A DNA stretch of 64,000 bases from Datnioides undecimradiatus. Its lineage: Eukaryota > Chordata > Actinopteri > Lobotiformes > Datnioididae. Both the position numbers and the translations under genes were made by a program. The DNA is taken from contig WARS01000009.1 in NCBI GenBank assembly GCA_008933995.1, forward strand, positions 3,442,001-3,506,000. Direction: 5' to 3'. Positions 40,780-53,000 of the stretch are shown in pieces; the stretch's first letter is position 1, and each line of letters begins with the position of its first letter. Under the pieces are notes generated by a model that did not search any database, had not been told where the DNA came from, and was given only the letters and a program-made list of their open reading frames with translations.

Positions 40780-43700
40780 TGGCACATCACAGCAGAGTGG
40801 TGCAGTGAGGCTGCAGTACCCTCTCTTCCCTTACCTTGGCTTGCCAGGGAAGCAACAGAGCTTAAAAACTTTAATTGGCTTATAACTGGCATCTAGGCAG
40901 ACCCATACATGCTGTACATGCGCGCACATACACGCACACGCCCACACACACACACCGTCTAAATGTTGAAATCATTAGTGGCAAGAAGCCAGTGCACCTT
41001 AACTCTTTGAAATGGAAACAATCCATTTTAATTGCATGCCTCGACTCTGTCGAAATGCTTTTGGCAGTAGAATACCAGCCCAAAGATACTCTGCTTATTA
41101 TATGGAAAATATAATTGCTGTGCCATTTATAATAAAAAAAATATACTAAACAAAATATGATGTACAATACATCAGTCAACCCTACTGTTATTAGTATCTG
41201 CTGATATAGTGGCAAAAGTACATCCATACCTTTTTCCTGAAAAAGTGAAACTAAAATAAGAGACAGCTTGATCTAATGTCCAGGAGCTGCTCCTCTCTCA
41301 GTCCCTGGGGGCATGCGTGTTGACAAAAGTGGATGTTTAACCTGAAGTTTGAAAAAAAAAAGCTCCAGTCGCTTCTCCAGAGAACTTTTTTCTGGCCAAT
41401 GAGCAGGGAGCTCTGTGTGCAGCCAACATGGAGGGGAGTTAAAGACAAACAACACTGTGAAGATACATGGCTGGTTGGAAATCTGCAAAGTTTCCCTTTA
41501 ACTATCCAAAGTATGCATAGATTACTTTACATTCAATATGCTCTTAAGTTTGCAATGCTTTTATCATCAGTAATCACTACAGATTGCATTAAAAGGATTG
41601 ACAGTTTACTTATTTGCAAAGATAACATATAGAAACACCAGCTGCTTATACTTAGCCAAGTGTTAGCGTTGCAAAGTCAACTAGCTCAGTAATAAAAATG
41701 AATAAGTGTTTGCAGCATATATCACTTTTGTTTTTTCTAGTGTGCAAACTTTTGACCTTCTCTTCCATTATCTTAAAGGTCTGGTCTTTGACAGTATGCA
41801 GGAGTTAAATATCGCCAAGCTTTACTCATTTGTCTGTACGACGAGACAAACAATCCATATTTTAATTAATTGTAGAGCTGCTTCTGTATTTTTTTTTTCA
41901 AGTGGCAGATGCATTATTTATTTTTTTGGTGGCACCATATTCCATCTCAAAAATGCTGAGTCATGCACACATGTGAGGAAGTTCACTTCTCAAGCAGCCC
42001 GAGCCCACCAATTTCCCTCTGCCTGCAGAGTGTGGAAACGCTGGCTGAATACTGAGCACTGAGGTTAATGAGGGAACTTAACTGAACACCAGCCAAGTCA
42101 ACCCACAAAAACATCGAGCCACGTAAAAAGGCTTTCAGCTTTTAAGCTCTGGAGAAAAACATCACATTTTCTGGCAGACTTCAAAAGTGTCTGATTGATG
42201 AAAAGCTTTCATTACACCGTTGTGGATCAGAGTGGTCACTGAAGTTATGACTTTAACCAGCGATGAGACAATAGAGCACGAAAACGCATTGGAAAAAGAC
42301 ACTTTCAGTCGACAAAGGCTGCATAGTACAGCACAATACACACTAAAATTTATACAGAGGGATCATCTTATCAATAACAACACACCATGGCACCCAACAC
42401 AATGCAGTGCATCCAAACTCAGCAGAGCAGAGCATAGTACAGATTACAGAGAACACTCCTCAGGCGGGGAATAGGTTATGAATCTATAACTCAGTGCTTT
42501 TGACACAACAGGCAACTGGGGACAATTTGTTTACACACCCAGTGAGGAAAACAATCAATAATATTTTCCTACAGGGGTATGAGTTTCTTTTCACTGTGTG
42601 TCTCCTTTTCTCTAAGAAACAAATGAAACTCAAGCTGTCCACCCATTTATGTTGGAGTTTATTGTATCAAGCCAAGGTAAATGGGTATATTTCTGAGTTT
42701 AGGATGGTGAATCATCACATGGGCAGTGAAAAAGAGATGACAGAGAGAGATCAGAGAGCTCACAGCTCTGAAGCAACCTGCATGCAAGTCTGGCAAGCTT
42801 GTGACAGTCATTCAGTACAGTATTGGAAAGATGTTAGGGTTATGTGTCAAACTCAGAAACTTGGCTTGCACTCAAGGTTTCTTATGAACAACACATGCTT
42901 TTCCCCTTTCCAGTAACTTCTCAGTTGAATGAGTACTGTCACACTTTTAATGCTTTACTGCCCTTGAATACATATCAGTTAGAGAACTGTGAGATGTACC
43001 CAGCTAAAATCCTTCATAATCAGTGCGCTTATCATAAAATACATTTTGAATGAATCCTCAAAGCCTACTGCAAAACAGATTAACACTGGGCTTTCTTTTC
43101 CCATCCTTTGAATTATAATATCTATATCTGCACAAACAACTTTTGCAATTACTGTTTAGAGTAGCGATATGAATCTCTTTTATTATATACGAGTAAAAAC
43201 TCAGCTGGGCTTGTTGAATAATGGATGAAGCTTTAGTCATTGTAGTTCTTTATTGCTTTGCTGTTCGCTGAATATAAACACCTTTCTGTTTATTTCACTG
43301 CTTATTTCAGCACGGACAGATTGTTATCCTCCATCTCAACTCAAGCTGGCAGTTCAAACGTAAGTCTGTTGTCTGCCACGGCTGTTTATGGTATATGAAT
43401 ACACAATTCCTCAAAGCACATCGCTGTGATGATTGCACCATAAGCTTCAATGACCTTTCCTTTACAGTGGCATCCAAAGATTAGTCAGCCAAATATGCCT
43501 CAGCCAAAATCAATAAACCCCCTAAACCATCAACAGCTTTGAAGATCAGAGACGCCTTACCTCCATCGCTCCCTCCAGCTCTTAAACGCCTGCTGTCCAG
43601 GAGAGAGTGTGAACCATGCTTTGTTTCATGCAAAAGCAAATGCAAAAGACTGTTTGATTCCAGCTTGAACTATTAAATAGTTTGGTCCGTATCAGGCTAG

Positions 43701-44930
43701 TCCTGTGATAATCCTCAGTAAGGAAAGGTTAATGGACTATCTGTCCTGCTGAGTATGAGGATTAAATCCTTTCAGGCCCTCTAGAGTAACAATGCACTGT
43801 ACAAGAAATTACCAAGTTCACTTGTGTTGTGGAAAGATTAATCTTTTAAAATTAGCTTGAAGTATAGATACTTGTCCTCTGTTAAGTCTCTAATACATCC
43901 ACTCTCCATCTTTCTCAGTCTCTTTCTTGCCTCTTTTGACTCCCAGCAAAGCAATTTGTTCTCACTTTCACAGTCTCTCTGCAAATCACACTTGTGACCC
44001 GTCCTCCAGGCTCTCAAAAGTGACCCACTAATTGCAACTTGAAACACCCACAATGTTTTAAATGCAGCTCAGTCCATGTAATTACTAAAAATGTGTAACT
44101 GTATTTCTGGGGCGAAATGTTCCTTTTTATATTTATTCCTTCCAATCTTTACTGCTTCTTCAGACTGTGAGCTGGTGCAGTGACAGTTACAAAACAGTGC
44201 AAATGTAACAGCTCTAATTAATGAGTATCTCATTGCTTCTGTGACACCCCAGTCCTCTCAGTCTCTAATTATTTACTCCAGTTCTCACTCACCCTTTTTT
44301 CCCCTCTTGCTGTCTCATCAGCTGTGCTCTCTCCCAAGCACCAGTAAGTGAAAAGCTGCACAGTCTGTGCAGAAAAAAAACAAGTTAATTGCATTGATTC
44401 CTCTCAGCTTCCTCTCAGTCGGCAAGGAGGTTTTTATGAACTACACTGCAGACTGAATGTTTGAAAATGAATTCTTCAGAGGTATATGTTAATATTTTGA
44501 TGCAGCATATGGCCTCTTCAACACTAGCATGATAAAGTGCTTGTTCTGAGATGTTTTGCAGGATGGTGGGTTTCAGTTTCAAAACATGTGGGTGTGGGTG
44601 GCAAGAACACCAGTATTTCAGGATCAGTTTTGCAAAGTATAATATAAAGTAAAATTTACCAATGCACCTCATGTATTGTGTTAGCTATGTCGTATGTATC
44701 ACTGAATTGGAACCTAGGGGTTTTCAACTTAAGATGGGTTGTAAAGATAAACAAATGTGAGCTGTCTGCTAGTTTTGCTAGTTGCTTTTTAATTATAAAA
44801 GCAGTATCCATACATGCAATGTAACAAAAACGTTTGGGTAATGTTCTTTTTATAGCTTCTTCACCTTTATTTTACTAGGGCTATGTTACTAATTAGGAAG
44901 AAAACCTAAACCCTTAGGTGCGTCCGTGAG
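40780..44930. other. intergenic region between pld5 and the microprotein gene
   Basis: The 5' ends of two divergently oriented genes (pld5 minus, microprotein gene plus) flank this region. I found no exon, RNA gene or clear transposon in it. The open frames of up to 140 codons (for example 42,494-42,916) have no splice or family support. Confidence 0.6.
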
Positions 44931-44933
44931 TAA

Positions 44934-44947
44934 CCAGTAGAGGGCAG
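44934..44947 (+). promoter_or_regulatory. CTCF-like core motif upstream of the microprotein gene
   Basis: CCAGTAGAGGGCAG fits the degenerate CTCF core (CCASYAGRKGGCRS) at all 14 positions. It lies 78 bp upstream of the start codon at 45,025, so in or next to the promoter/5'UTR. Confidence 0.5.
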
Positions 44948-45024
44948 TGTGGTTTATTTCAACACAGCCGCAAGTAACAGAAGAAGACAGAGGCGTCAAC
45001 GCACTGACACCAACAACTCAAAGT

Positions 45025-45039
45025 ATGGCCAATGACAAG
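45025..45039 (+). CDS. slc35a4 (uORF microprotein): microprotein coding exon 1 (MANDK)
   Basis: ATG GCC AAT GAC AAG, then donor gtcggt; phase 0. MANDK corresponds to human MADDK. The context aagtATGG has an A/T-rich rather than optimal Kozak upstream, with G at +4. Confidence 0.9.
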
Positions 45040-46414
45040 GTCGGTGTCCTCAACTTTCTGTACTGACTTTACATTGTCGATATTTGACGTTACTATATCA
45101 TTACAACAGCCGTCACCAGTTAGCATTCGCTGCTAACGTTAGCTGCTAACTTGCTATAAAACAGTTTAGAGGGCTAGCGTGTGGGTTAGCTTAGCTAAGT
45201 TAGCGTCAACCAAAGTGCCAAGGTGTTGGCTAGTGATTTTAAATAGCCATATGAATATTGCTACGGTGGATTTATTGGATATGTTTAATTTAAACAGACA
45301 GTGTTATGAAAATTTCAGATAGTGACCAGTTGTTAAAAGAAAGCATTGACTACTGGCTAAGTGCTAGCATAACGCTAAATTACCTGAATTACTCACTAAC
45401 GTTAACTAACACTTGTAAGGACTTTGAGAATGTGTCTCCCAATGAGATCGACCTTTGTTTACCTTGGTGCTAAAACAACCAGTTTGCATACGGAAACCCT
45501 GGCCTGTAAACTAGTGCTTATGTTAACAAGACCATCCCAAAATGCAGAAGTAACACAGCAAAAATACCCAGACGCATAACGTTAACTTGTATGTCAGACT
45601 TGCAGTGTATGCTAGCTCGGTTTGTGTATACGAATTAGTTACGTCTTAACTAGCTGTAACAGTAGATTGGGCTAATTTAGTGAATGCGTGATCAGCCAGT
45701 CATACACTATGTACAGTGTGTTTGTTAACAATAACACCAACACCCGTGAACAAGTGGACTAGTTTTGATCTGTTGCAGAACTGTAATAGAGCTTGTAATA
45801 ATCAAATCGGGTTTGTCACTGTTTGTTGTATCATGTTATTGTAAATGATTTGCTTTCCTCTTGGTCAACACTGTTCTAATAACAACTATTGAACACATAG
45901 ATTAAGTAACAATGTTACTTATATGACACTGTGTATTTGCATTCATGTGTATGCAGAATCCTCTGAACCAGCTTAAGGATCTGGTGGAGCTGAAGGACCA
46001 GCTGGAGGACATTCAGAGACGGGTGGAGGATGAGATCCAGGCTGGAGTTCCTCCTGTAAGACTCACGCTAATTGCACTAATATGTACATGCTGAGGTTAC
46101 TGTGTCTGAATTTTACTTATAGGCTGGTCAGCTATAAAAAATGCATATGTACATATCAACTCAGTGGTCAAACTACAAATTATAAGGTCTAATCTCTCCT
46201 CTGCTTTCCTGTTTAGGGGGGCAGTCTGCTGGCTTCTCCTTTCCTGAAGGGTTTTCTGGCTGGGTACATCGTTGCAAGGCTACGCTCTTCAGCGCTGATG
46301 GGCGTTGCTGTAGGAACGTGTACAGGAATCTACGCAGCGCAGAATTACGCCGTTCCCAACATCGAAAACACCATCAAAGACTACATACGCAATTTCCGTG
46401 GGGGACGCAAATAA
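45025..46414 (+). CDS. slc35a4 (uORF microprotein): SLC35A4 upstream-ORF-type microprotein, 103 aa (join 45025..45039, 45957..46055, 46217..46414)
   Basis: Three exons join without frame conflict to a 103-residue protein. It aligns end to end with the human SLC35A4 upstream open reading frame protein, also 103 residues. The N-part has heptad-like LKDLVELKDQLEDIQRRVED (coiled-coil potential). The C-part has the invariant SPFLKGFLAGYIVARLR, GVAVGTCTGIYAAQNYAVPN and a basic C-end (RNFRGGRK). Two short hydrophobic, Gly-rich segments could be membrane-inserted. The human protein is reported to be a mitochondrial inner-membrane microprotein; that is family knowledge and is not visible here. In mammals this frame sits upstream of the SLC35A4 transporter frame on one mRNA. 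Here the stop at 46,414 is followed by a poly(A) signal at 46,637 and no transporter frame, so it appears to be an independent gene. Confidence 0.95.
45957..46055 (+). CDS. slc35a4 (uORF microprotein): microprotein coding exon 2
   Basis: 99 nt between acceptor atgcag and donor gtaaga, phase 0 at both ends. It encodes the charged, coiled-coil-like segment ending IQAGVPP. Confidence 0.95.
46217..46414 (+). CDS. slc35a4 (uORF microprotein): microprotein coding exon 3 with stop
   Basis: Acceptor ctgtttag, then 65 codons and TAA at 46,412-46,414. This is the most conserved half of the protein (SPFLKGFLAGY, GTCTGIYAAQ, YAVPN). Confidence 0.95.
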   Translation, partial: GGSLLASPFLKGFLAGYIVARLRSSALMGVAVGTCTGIYAAQNYAVPNIENTIKDYIRNFRGGRK

Positions 46415-46636
46415 AGATAGAAAAAGTAAGGGGACAAGGAAGGAGGAAGAGAGACATCTACAAGAAGAGGCCTAGTACAGCATCGTGCGGGAACAGATAT
46501 GTATTTCAAACTTTAAAAACCTTTTTAGTAGTTATTTTCACCTTCCACATGCATGAGTAAAGACAAAAAATCTAAATTAGAAAGCCAGCTTATGGACTAA
46601 GGTGAAACTGTTTGATTTGGTTGAAATACACTTTGT

Positions 46637-46642
46637 AATAAA
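46637..46642 (+). terminator. poly(A) signal of the microprotein gene
   Basis: Canonical AATAAA 223 bp after the stop codon, giving a short 3'UTR with no room for a downstream transporter frame. Confidence 0.7.
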
Positions 46643-47186
46643 ATGGATGTAGTAGCATGCATGTGGAAAGGATTACAATTCAGTTCATTTAAACACAAGA
46701 CGCCCTGTATTTCTTCCCAGTGTGAACAGTAGGCTGAAATTTAGACGAACAAGCAAGATGCCTATAATCTTTATAGCTGCTATAATTGATTTCTGACCTC
46801 AACCCTATCTTGTCTAACGCCACAGTCTGGCTTCCTGAACATTTATTGATGTATAATCATGCATATTCTTGCATGACACAGTTGACAGTTTGCTATTGAT
46901 TACTGCTGTTTTATATTGTACTGTTTCATCAGGCAAAATGAACACTTTGAAAGAGAAGCTGTACGAAGAGGTCTGTCGCTACCCACATCTCTAGAATTGG
47001 TAATCAAAACAATACAGACAGCCAAAACGGCACGTGTGGAAAAAGTTACCCAGAGTTGTGCAATGTGTCCCTCCAAGCAGACTCCAGACAGATGTATTAA
47101 CAGAGCAGCTACACATCCACAGCTGTCTGTTTCCACTTGGGGATACAATCCAGGCCTTAGAAATGTGTCTTCTTCTTTGTCATCTC

Positions 47187-47200
47187 CTGCCCTCTTGTGG
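47187..47200 (-). promoter_or_regulatory. CTCF-like motif, minus orientation
   Basis: Minus-strand CCACAAGAGGGCAG has one mismatch to the CTCF core (position 5). It points toward the motif at 44,934, so the pair is convergent around the microprotein gene. Confidence 0.35.
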
Positions 47201-47726
47201 TCAAATTTCAATCATAGCAGACCTTGACCAATTTGCACTTATTTGCTCAGGGGGGGTGACAGAGCATGTAAAAATTGTCTCACCTCACATCTCGCGGTGC
47301 TCTACTGACTAAAACCTGTCGACACCCCTCATGGTTCTTGTTAGTTTTCACATCGTTTGCGGGTGTCAGAGCACAGTCTGTGATGTGGTGTGGTGTAATG
47401 TGTCTTTACCGGCACAAAAATGAGATTATAGGTCAATTTTTTTTCATTTTAGGGTAGTGGTCCTTATCTCAGTAGCGTTTCATAACAAATAACTTGAGGC
47501 GTTTCAGAGATCTGTCTTTTTTTATAATTGTAAAAATGACAGGTCAACATGTACATACTCCTGAGCTGAAGAACACAGTTGAGAGGTTATCAAATGAAAA
47601 AGTACGCCAAAGTGGAAAAGTTTTTAGATATTTAGTTTTAATTGCACTCGAGAGTTTCAGTAAAACAGGGAGGTGTCTGTCTAAAGTATTTTTATTAAAA
47701 ATGGAGAGAGTGCCTACTTTAATCTG

Positions 47727-48099
47727 GACCATAGACTGTATGAAACACAGCCACTGTGATGTTACCTGCTGGTTTGTGGACTACTGTTTTGCTAAGTTTG
47801 GCAATGTGGCTTTTGCAGTTTTAAAGCATAACCTGTTTTAAAATCTAGTTTGTTCTAAATGGGACCATGGTTTTGAATAAATCAAGTAAAAATGTGTATG
47901 TAGGTAATACCAGGTAACAAAGTAATAAATCAAGTGAGAAACATGGAAATTGTTTTACAAACATGCATAGAACTGCAAACAGTTAAGTCGCCCTTAAAGC
48001 TACTTTCTCCTGATAGAAAAAAGTAGGTCTAAGGCACTTTTGCATTAGGTTTACTTTGCAGATGCTGAAGATAAGTCTTATTTTATACAGTCTATGGTC
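47727..48099. mobile_element. MITE-like non-autonomous DNA transposon, about 373 bp
   Basis: A perfect 14-bp inverted repeat bounds the segment: gaccatagactgta at 47,727-47,740 and tacagtctatggtc at 48,086-48,099. Similarity continues imperfectly on both sides. The left interior (gatgttacctgctggtttgt, ggactactgttttgctaagt) resembles, from memory, a dispersed teleost element with a tagactgtat end. There is no coding capacity, and target-site duplications were not resolved. Confidence 0.55.
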
Positions 48100-49402
48100 T
48101 GGACTTGATATTATCATCTCATGCTATGTGTGCAATAGCCTTTCCTGATGGGTTATGGCTGCCTCTTTCATATGCTGGAAACTAGTTGATCTTTTGCACT
48201 TGTATGAATTTTCAGGATTTAAAAATATTATTTTGTCTTGCGACCATCAATTACTGTTTTTGTCACAAAAATCTCAAAACCTGTCAACCTGTCAAATCAA
48301 TGCTATTGTGACTATTTGAAGTGTGCTGTCTGCATTATGTTTAGATGAATTGTATTGTGTCATATTTGTGTGTTTCAGGATGAGAGCTTGTAACTATGAA
48401 AAATGTCAATATCATATCCAAAAACAACCTAACGCATAGAAAAGCACCTAAAGAATCGCACACGTCATAATATTAAATTTAAAGTTTTCATTTTCCTAGT
48501 TAGATGTTTCAGTTAGGTGGATAACCTTGTTTTTGGTTTAGGATTTAAACCCTAAGATTTATACTACATTAGGTGCCACATGCCACAGTGCTGCACTGCA
48601 TTCAGTAATGAAATATAGTTCCACACAGTGTTTCATAATAAGTTTTAGTCTGATTAAAACTTAAATTCTTCAAGAAATAGATTGTGTGGTATACGTAAGC
48701 ACTACTGTATACGGTAGAAAGTGTAGAAACAATAAAACTTTGCACCACATAAAAAGTTATTTTCTCATTTAAGAAAAATAAATATTAAACTGTACTAAGG
48801 TAGACAGCAACATTAATTACTCCAGGTACTGTATTGCCGCAGTTGAGGTTGACGCACAGTGCTCATGTACAGACAGGTCTGTAACAGGTATAAAGCCATA
48901 AGAGGAACATATCCGAGTTAAGATTGAGGTTGTATTCATTTAAACGTTTTACTTTGTGACTGGAACCCTGAAAGAACTTGTGCCTATTGCCAGTTGTTTT
49001 TCCTGTCTTTGTATTCCCTGCTCTTCGTTTCTTCATTTGCTGTCCATCGTGTTTTTGCATGTTTTGTGTCATCAAATACCATTTAAGGAGTTGGTACTGT
49101 GGAATATGGAACATGACGGGTTAGTTCATGGTGCTTTATTGAATTGGCTAATCTAAAAGTCTTGACTTCATGTGTTTTCACGCCTGCATCAATGCAGGTA
49201 GTGAGTAAGTATTCAACAGTTTGAAATTCAGTTGTAATGTAAGAAAACCACAGAAACTGTCTTTAAAAGGTTTATTTTGGTTCAAATAAATGGGGAAAAT
49301 ACAGTTTGCACCTGTCTCTGGATTCTTGGTGTAAGTACTTAAATCAGTTTAAATAGCCATACTGTTAATTGGAATTATTTAAAAATATTACTGCGAGGGG
49401 TA

Positions 49403-49466
49403 GTGGACAGATGTTGTGCGCTTTGCAATAAATATGTCAAATATATTAAAATTGCCATCTGTCCAC
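49403..49466. repeat. 11-bp perfect inverted repeat with 42-nt loop
   Basis: GTGGACAGATG at 49,403-49,413 pairs with CATCTGTCCAC at 49,456-49,466. The loop contains an AATAAA on the plus strand. It lies just beyond the likely 3' end of cd74. Confidence 0.7.
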
Positions 49467-49562
49467 GCTCAATTGAATTGAATTGGTTCTTTTTATCAAA
49501 CTCTCAAACTGGGACAAGACTGAATATTCACTCTAACAACACAAAAACAAACTTTAAGAAGC

Positions 49563-49568
49563 TTTAAT
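49563..49568 (-). terminator. candidate poly(A) signal of cd74
   Basis: Minus-strand ATTAAA about 410 bp downstream of the cd74 stop. An AATAAA further on (about 49,269) is an alternative. Confidence 0.35.
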
Positions 49569-49977
49569 AATTACCAGCCATTTGTGAATATGAAATCTGT
49601 AATCAACAATAAGCCACTGCTGTCCATATAATACTAGCTGCAGAAGAATCACAGTATATGAGATGATAGCAAGCAGAGAAATCATCATAATTTGGCTCAG
49701 AAAAAGACCCTTGAAGCCAAATTAGCTTATTGAGTATTACGAATAAGATGGCGATTATATGGTTAAAGTTCTAGCAAAGTCACTTATTGTATTTGAACCG
49801 CTGCTGGTCCCCGGAGGAGATTCATCAGCTTCAGAAAAGAAACAGACAAAAAATACAATTACATCACAGTTTGATCAGCAGTATTTTAGGTAAATTGTGA
49901 TAATTTCCTTTTCATGCACAATTGGACCGTGTATAACTGCCAATCAGTGGTGCACCAGGCGTGTACTCACCACAGTC

Positions 49978-50021
49978 TCAGGCAATGACATCAGGCAGAG
50001 TGAGCACTTTGGTCATGCGGC
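49978..50021 (-). CDS. cd74: cd74 coding exon 6 with stop
   Basis: 44 nt, acceptor ttctgtctttgcag, encoding GRMTKVLTLPDVIA and TGA at 49,980-49,978. Phase agrees with exon 5. Confidence 0.85.
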
Positions 50022-53000
50022 CTGCAAAGACAGAAACTTGACCGTCAACAACACCGTACGTTAAGCTTGGTTCAAAATAATCATTATTTAAATAAAAGAA
50101 CAAATGATAATTTAAAAAAATAAAACAAACAAACAAACAAACAAGCAGAACTGAAAAATTAATCCCTGTAGTAGAGATAAGACTAAAACAGCAATACAGT
50201 TATACTGTGCTATTTTGAAAGCAAAGCTATAATAAAGTGTCTGGTACTAGAGAAAAAGGTTTCTGTTTTGGACTCAAATCCAGACAATCTTCCATGCAAG
50301 AAAGCTCATATAATGATGGAAACATTAAAAACCTGAGTGAAGAATGGGTTTTTAAATCGAACAACACCATAAATGAACTAAAACGTAATAAATAAAAAGT
50401 TCTCTCAATCTGATTTCATATCCAGTTGTCTCATCTCACCCCTGATGGCTGAGCTGCAACTGGCCTCGCCAGTGCGCACTGATCCTGGGATCTGCTCCCC
50501 GTTGGCTGGGTTCACACACCAGCAGACGCTCTTGAAGCACTGCTGGGCTTGGTAGAGGCCACGCTCATCACAGCTGGGGCGGAAACCCGGCACCTGCATA
50601 GGCTTCGCACCAGCAGCCTCCAGCTGGCACTGTGTGGGCTGTGGAGAGACTGGGAGAGAAGAGAGGAGGAGTTAAACCACCTCTGTTTTACAGGACGTTG
50701 AAGAAGAATGACTGACGATTGAGATTTGTGGGAAATGCATCAGTTTATGAATCTGTCAATACAGAAATACACACCAGATTTTTCTGTGGCTCCAGTAGAG
50801 GCCTCCTGCAATACAATCAGTGAGACAAAACAGGGAAGTGAGAAACAGACAAAGACCACATCTAGATTTGATTTTACAAGAACACGGCACAGTTCATTAA
50901 ACACAAAGAGCAAGATGAACACACGAGTGTCACTTTAGTATGATTAAATTCAAACAATATATCTGTACTTTATTGTTATTAGAGCCCAACTGATAAAATG
51001 GCTTGATTGCTTTAAGGGATGATATAATCAACAACAGATCCATTATTCAAAAGTCTGTTTTTATAGCTGGGCTTCAAAAAACAGCTTTAAGGGATCCCTG
51101 CTAAAATGTTTAGTTAGTATTTATATACAGCATATAGTTTAAAAAACATCTTTATAAAATTTTTGAATTTTTGATTTTTAAAGCTTGAATACTGATAGTA
51201 GAATCAGCCTCAATAATCTGGCAATAGGCTATTTTACCTCATCCAGAGAGTCAATGTTAAAAATGGGCAGGCTCTGCATGGGTGCCTGCATCTGAATGCG
51301 TGCACCTCCTACAGCCAGAGAGAGAGACAGTGTGAGCAAGAGGCAGAAAAACAACTGAGATTGACTGAGCAAATCACACCCCTGGATTCTGTAGAGTCCG
51401 ACTTTAGAGCCACAGAAGGCCAGTGTTGGACACAGCCTCATTTCACATGGCTTGACCTGCTTTTCTGACAATCTTCAAAAGACACAAGGACAAAAATAAT
51501 ATACTTTTCTAGTTCCAAAACTATAAGAAGTAGCAACGTTTGGAAAGTTGCACTAAGTTCATTAGAAAAATGCCATGCTGATTAATCATAAATCTAATGA
51601 GTAATATTACAGGTCTCTAGGGATTCTGCTGACATTTTCCATAACTGCTCACAAGAAGCACAAGACATTTCACATAATGCAAACAATGTAAACTACCATA
51701 TTACGGTCTATGCTCTCTGGAGGCATCACTAACTGGTACAGCAGACCATGAACACAACACACATCCTGCAACTATTTTGCAGTCTTTGCATTACATCTTT
51801 TGCAGCTCAGCATCTCTACACTGTAACTTGCCCATGTACCACAAAATGTCCACACTGCGAATGTACGCACTGTATATTGATTGCATACAGAAACTGTTAA
51901 CACACTAATTGCTTTTAAGTTGCCACTTATTTCTTAATCATTGTATGTTTTCCCCCCTTATTTTTTATTAGGTACTGTTTTATCGATATTTTGTAATTCG
52001 TTTTTATTATATTGACATTGATTAACTAAGTTGCAATCCAATTTTTACTGCTGGTGTACATATACAACTATGCATGTCAAAAATAACCCTTTTGAATCTT
52101 CTACATCCCTTAGTTAGATTAAGAGATGACTGATTTTGGCCTCCTCACCAGATCTTCCCTTCATCATCTCAGACTTCAAGTCGTTGCTCTGATCCTCCAG
52201 AGATTTGATGTCATTCCTCTGGCTGAGGAGGAAGTAAGCAATCATTGCCTGACCCACGATCAGGACACAAGCCAGCAGGGTAAAACCTGCCACCTTATAT
52301 GCCCGGGAGGAGCTGCCAGTGGAGAATAAAAGCAGAAAGGAGGAAAGAAGGAGATAAGGGGAGAAGATGTCAAGAAGGAGAGGAGAAGGGTATTTTATTT
52401 AGAGGAGTTTCTGGACATGTACATACTGAAACTGAATCATAAGGAGATATAATGAGTGCATATGAAAAATAAAAATGTAATGGTTTCCTTAATGTCTTAA
52501 TTGTAACCGAGCTAAATTGTGACTAAGAGGTAGACAGGAAGGAGAGGCAGCAGAGGAGAATGAACAGTATGAGGAACATCGTAGAAACTGATGCTTGGCT
52601 GAGAAATGGGGAAATTCTTTGGAACAAGATAACAAGGCATGCATGGTACTGATGACATCAGTTGTTGCCAGGTAGATGTTTAAGTAAAGTGTTGTGAACT
52701 TTTTGCATTTTACGCTTATTTAGCTATTTAGAAAGTCACATTAATTTATACCGTTTGCTGTGGGAGCACTTTTAAATAGCAGATATCTGATGTGTCCTTT
52801 TTTGTAAACAATACATGCGAAAATCATTAAATACAGTCTTTTTATGTTTTTTTGTTTTGTTTTGTTTTTTTTAAAAAGGCTATTAAGAATGTTTCACTGA
52901 AGACGTAACAAAGCAGAATACATAAAATACAGTTTAAAAATCCAGGAAGACATGAAACTTTTCTGAAAGTTGCGACTACTTTGAAGGGTCTTTAGAGTTG

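Larger units (their letters stand above)
46643..49560. other. intergenic region between microprotein gene and cd74
   Basis: This is the convergent 3'-to-3' interval. It holds a CTCF-like motif (47,187), an inverted-repeat element (47,727-48,099), a second AATAAA on the plus strand near 48,731 and a small hairpin at 49,403. I see no protein-coding exon. In particular no SLC35A4-like nucleotide-sugar transporter frame (about 320 codons in mammals) is present on either strand. Confidence 0.7.

Noticed and set aside
40420..40896. 158-codon plus-strand open frame with a poly-Thr/His run
   Set aside because: Built on the (CA)n microsatellite and a pyrimidine tract; no family resemblance or splice context.
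42494..42916. 140-codon plus-strand open frame
   Set aside because: No recognisable domain, ordinary codon use for random AT-rich DNA, and intergenic position.
46414..49560. Possible SLC35A4 transporter frame downstream of the microprotein
   Set aside because: No frame longer than about 115 codons and no multi-pass hydrophobic pattern on either strand.
50638..50640. Alternative acceptor (ctctccacag) for the cd74 Tg1 exon
   Set aside because: It would join exon 4 (phase 1) out of frame. The acceptor 11 nt upstream keeps the frame.
50806..51237. Hidden cd74 trimerisation exon in intron 3
   Set aside because: AT-rich with stops in all minus-strand frames and no acceptor/donor pair enclosing a helix-like sequence.
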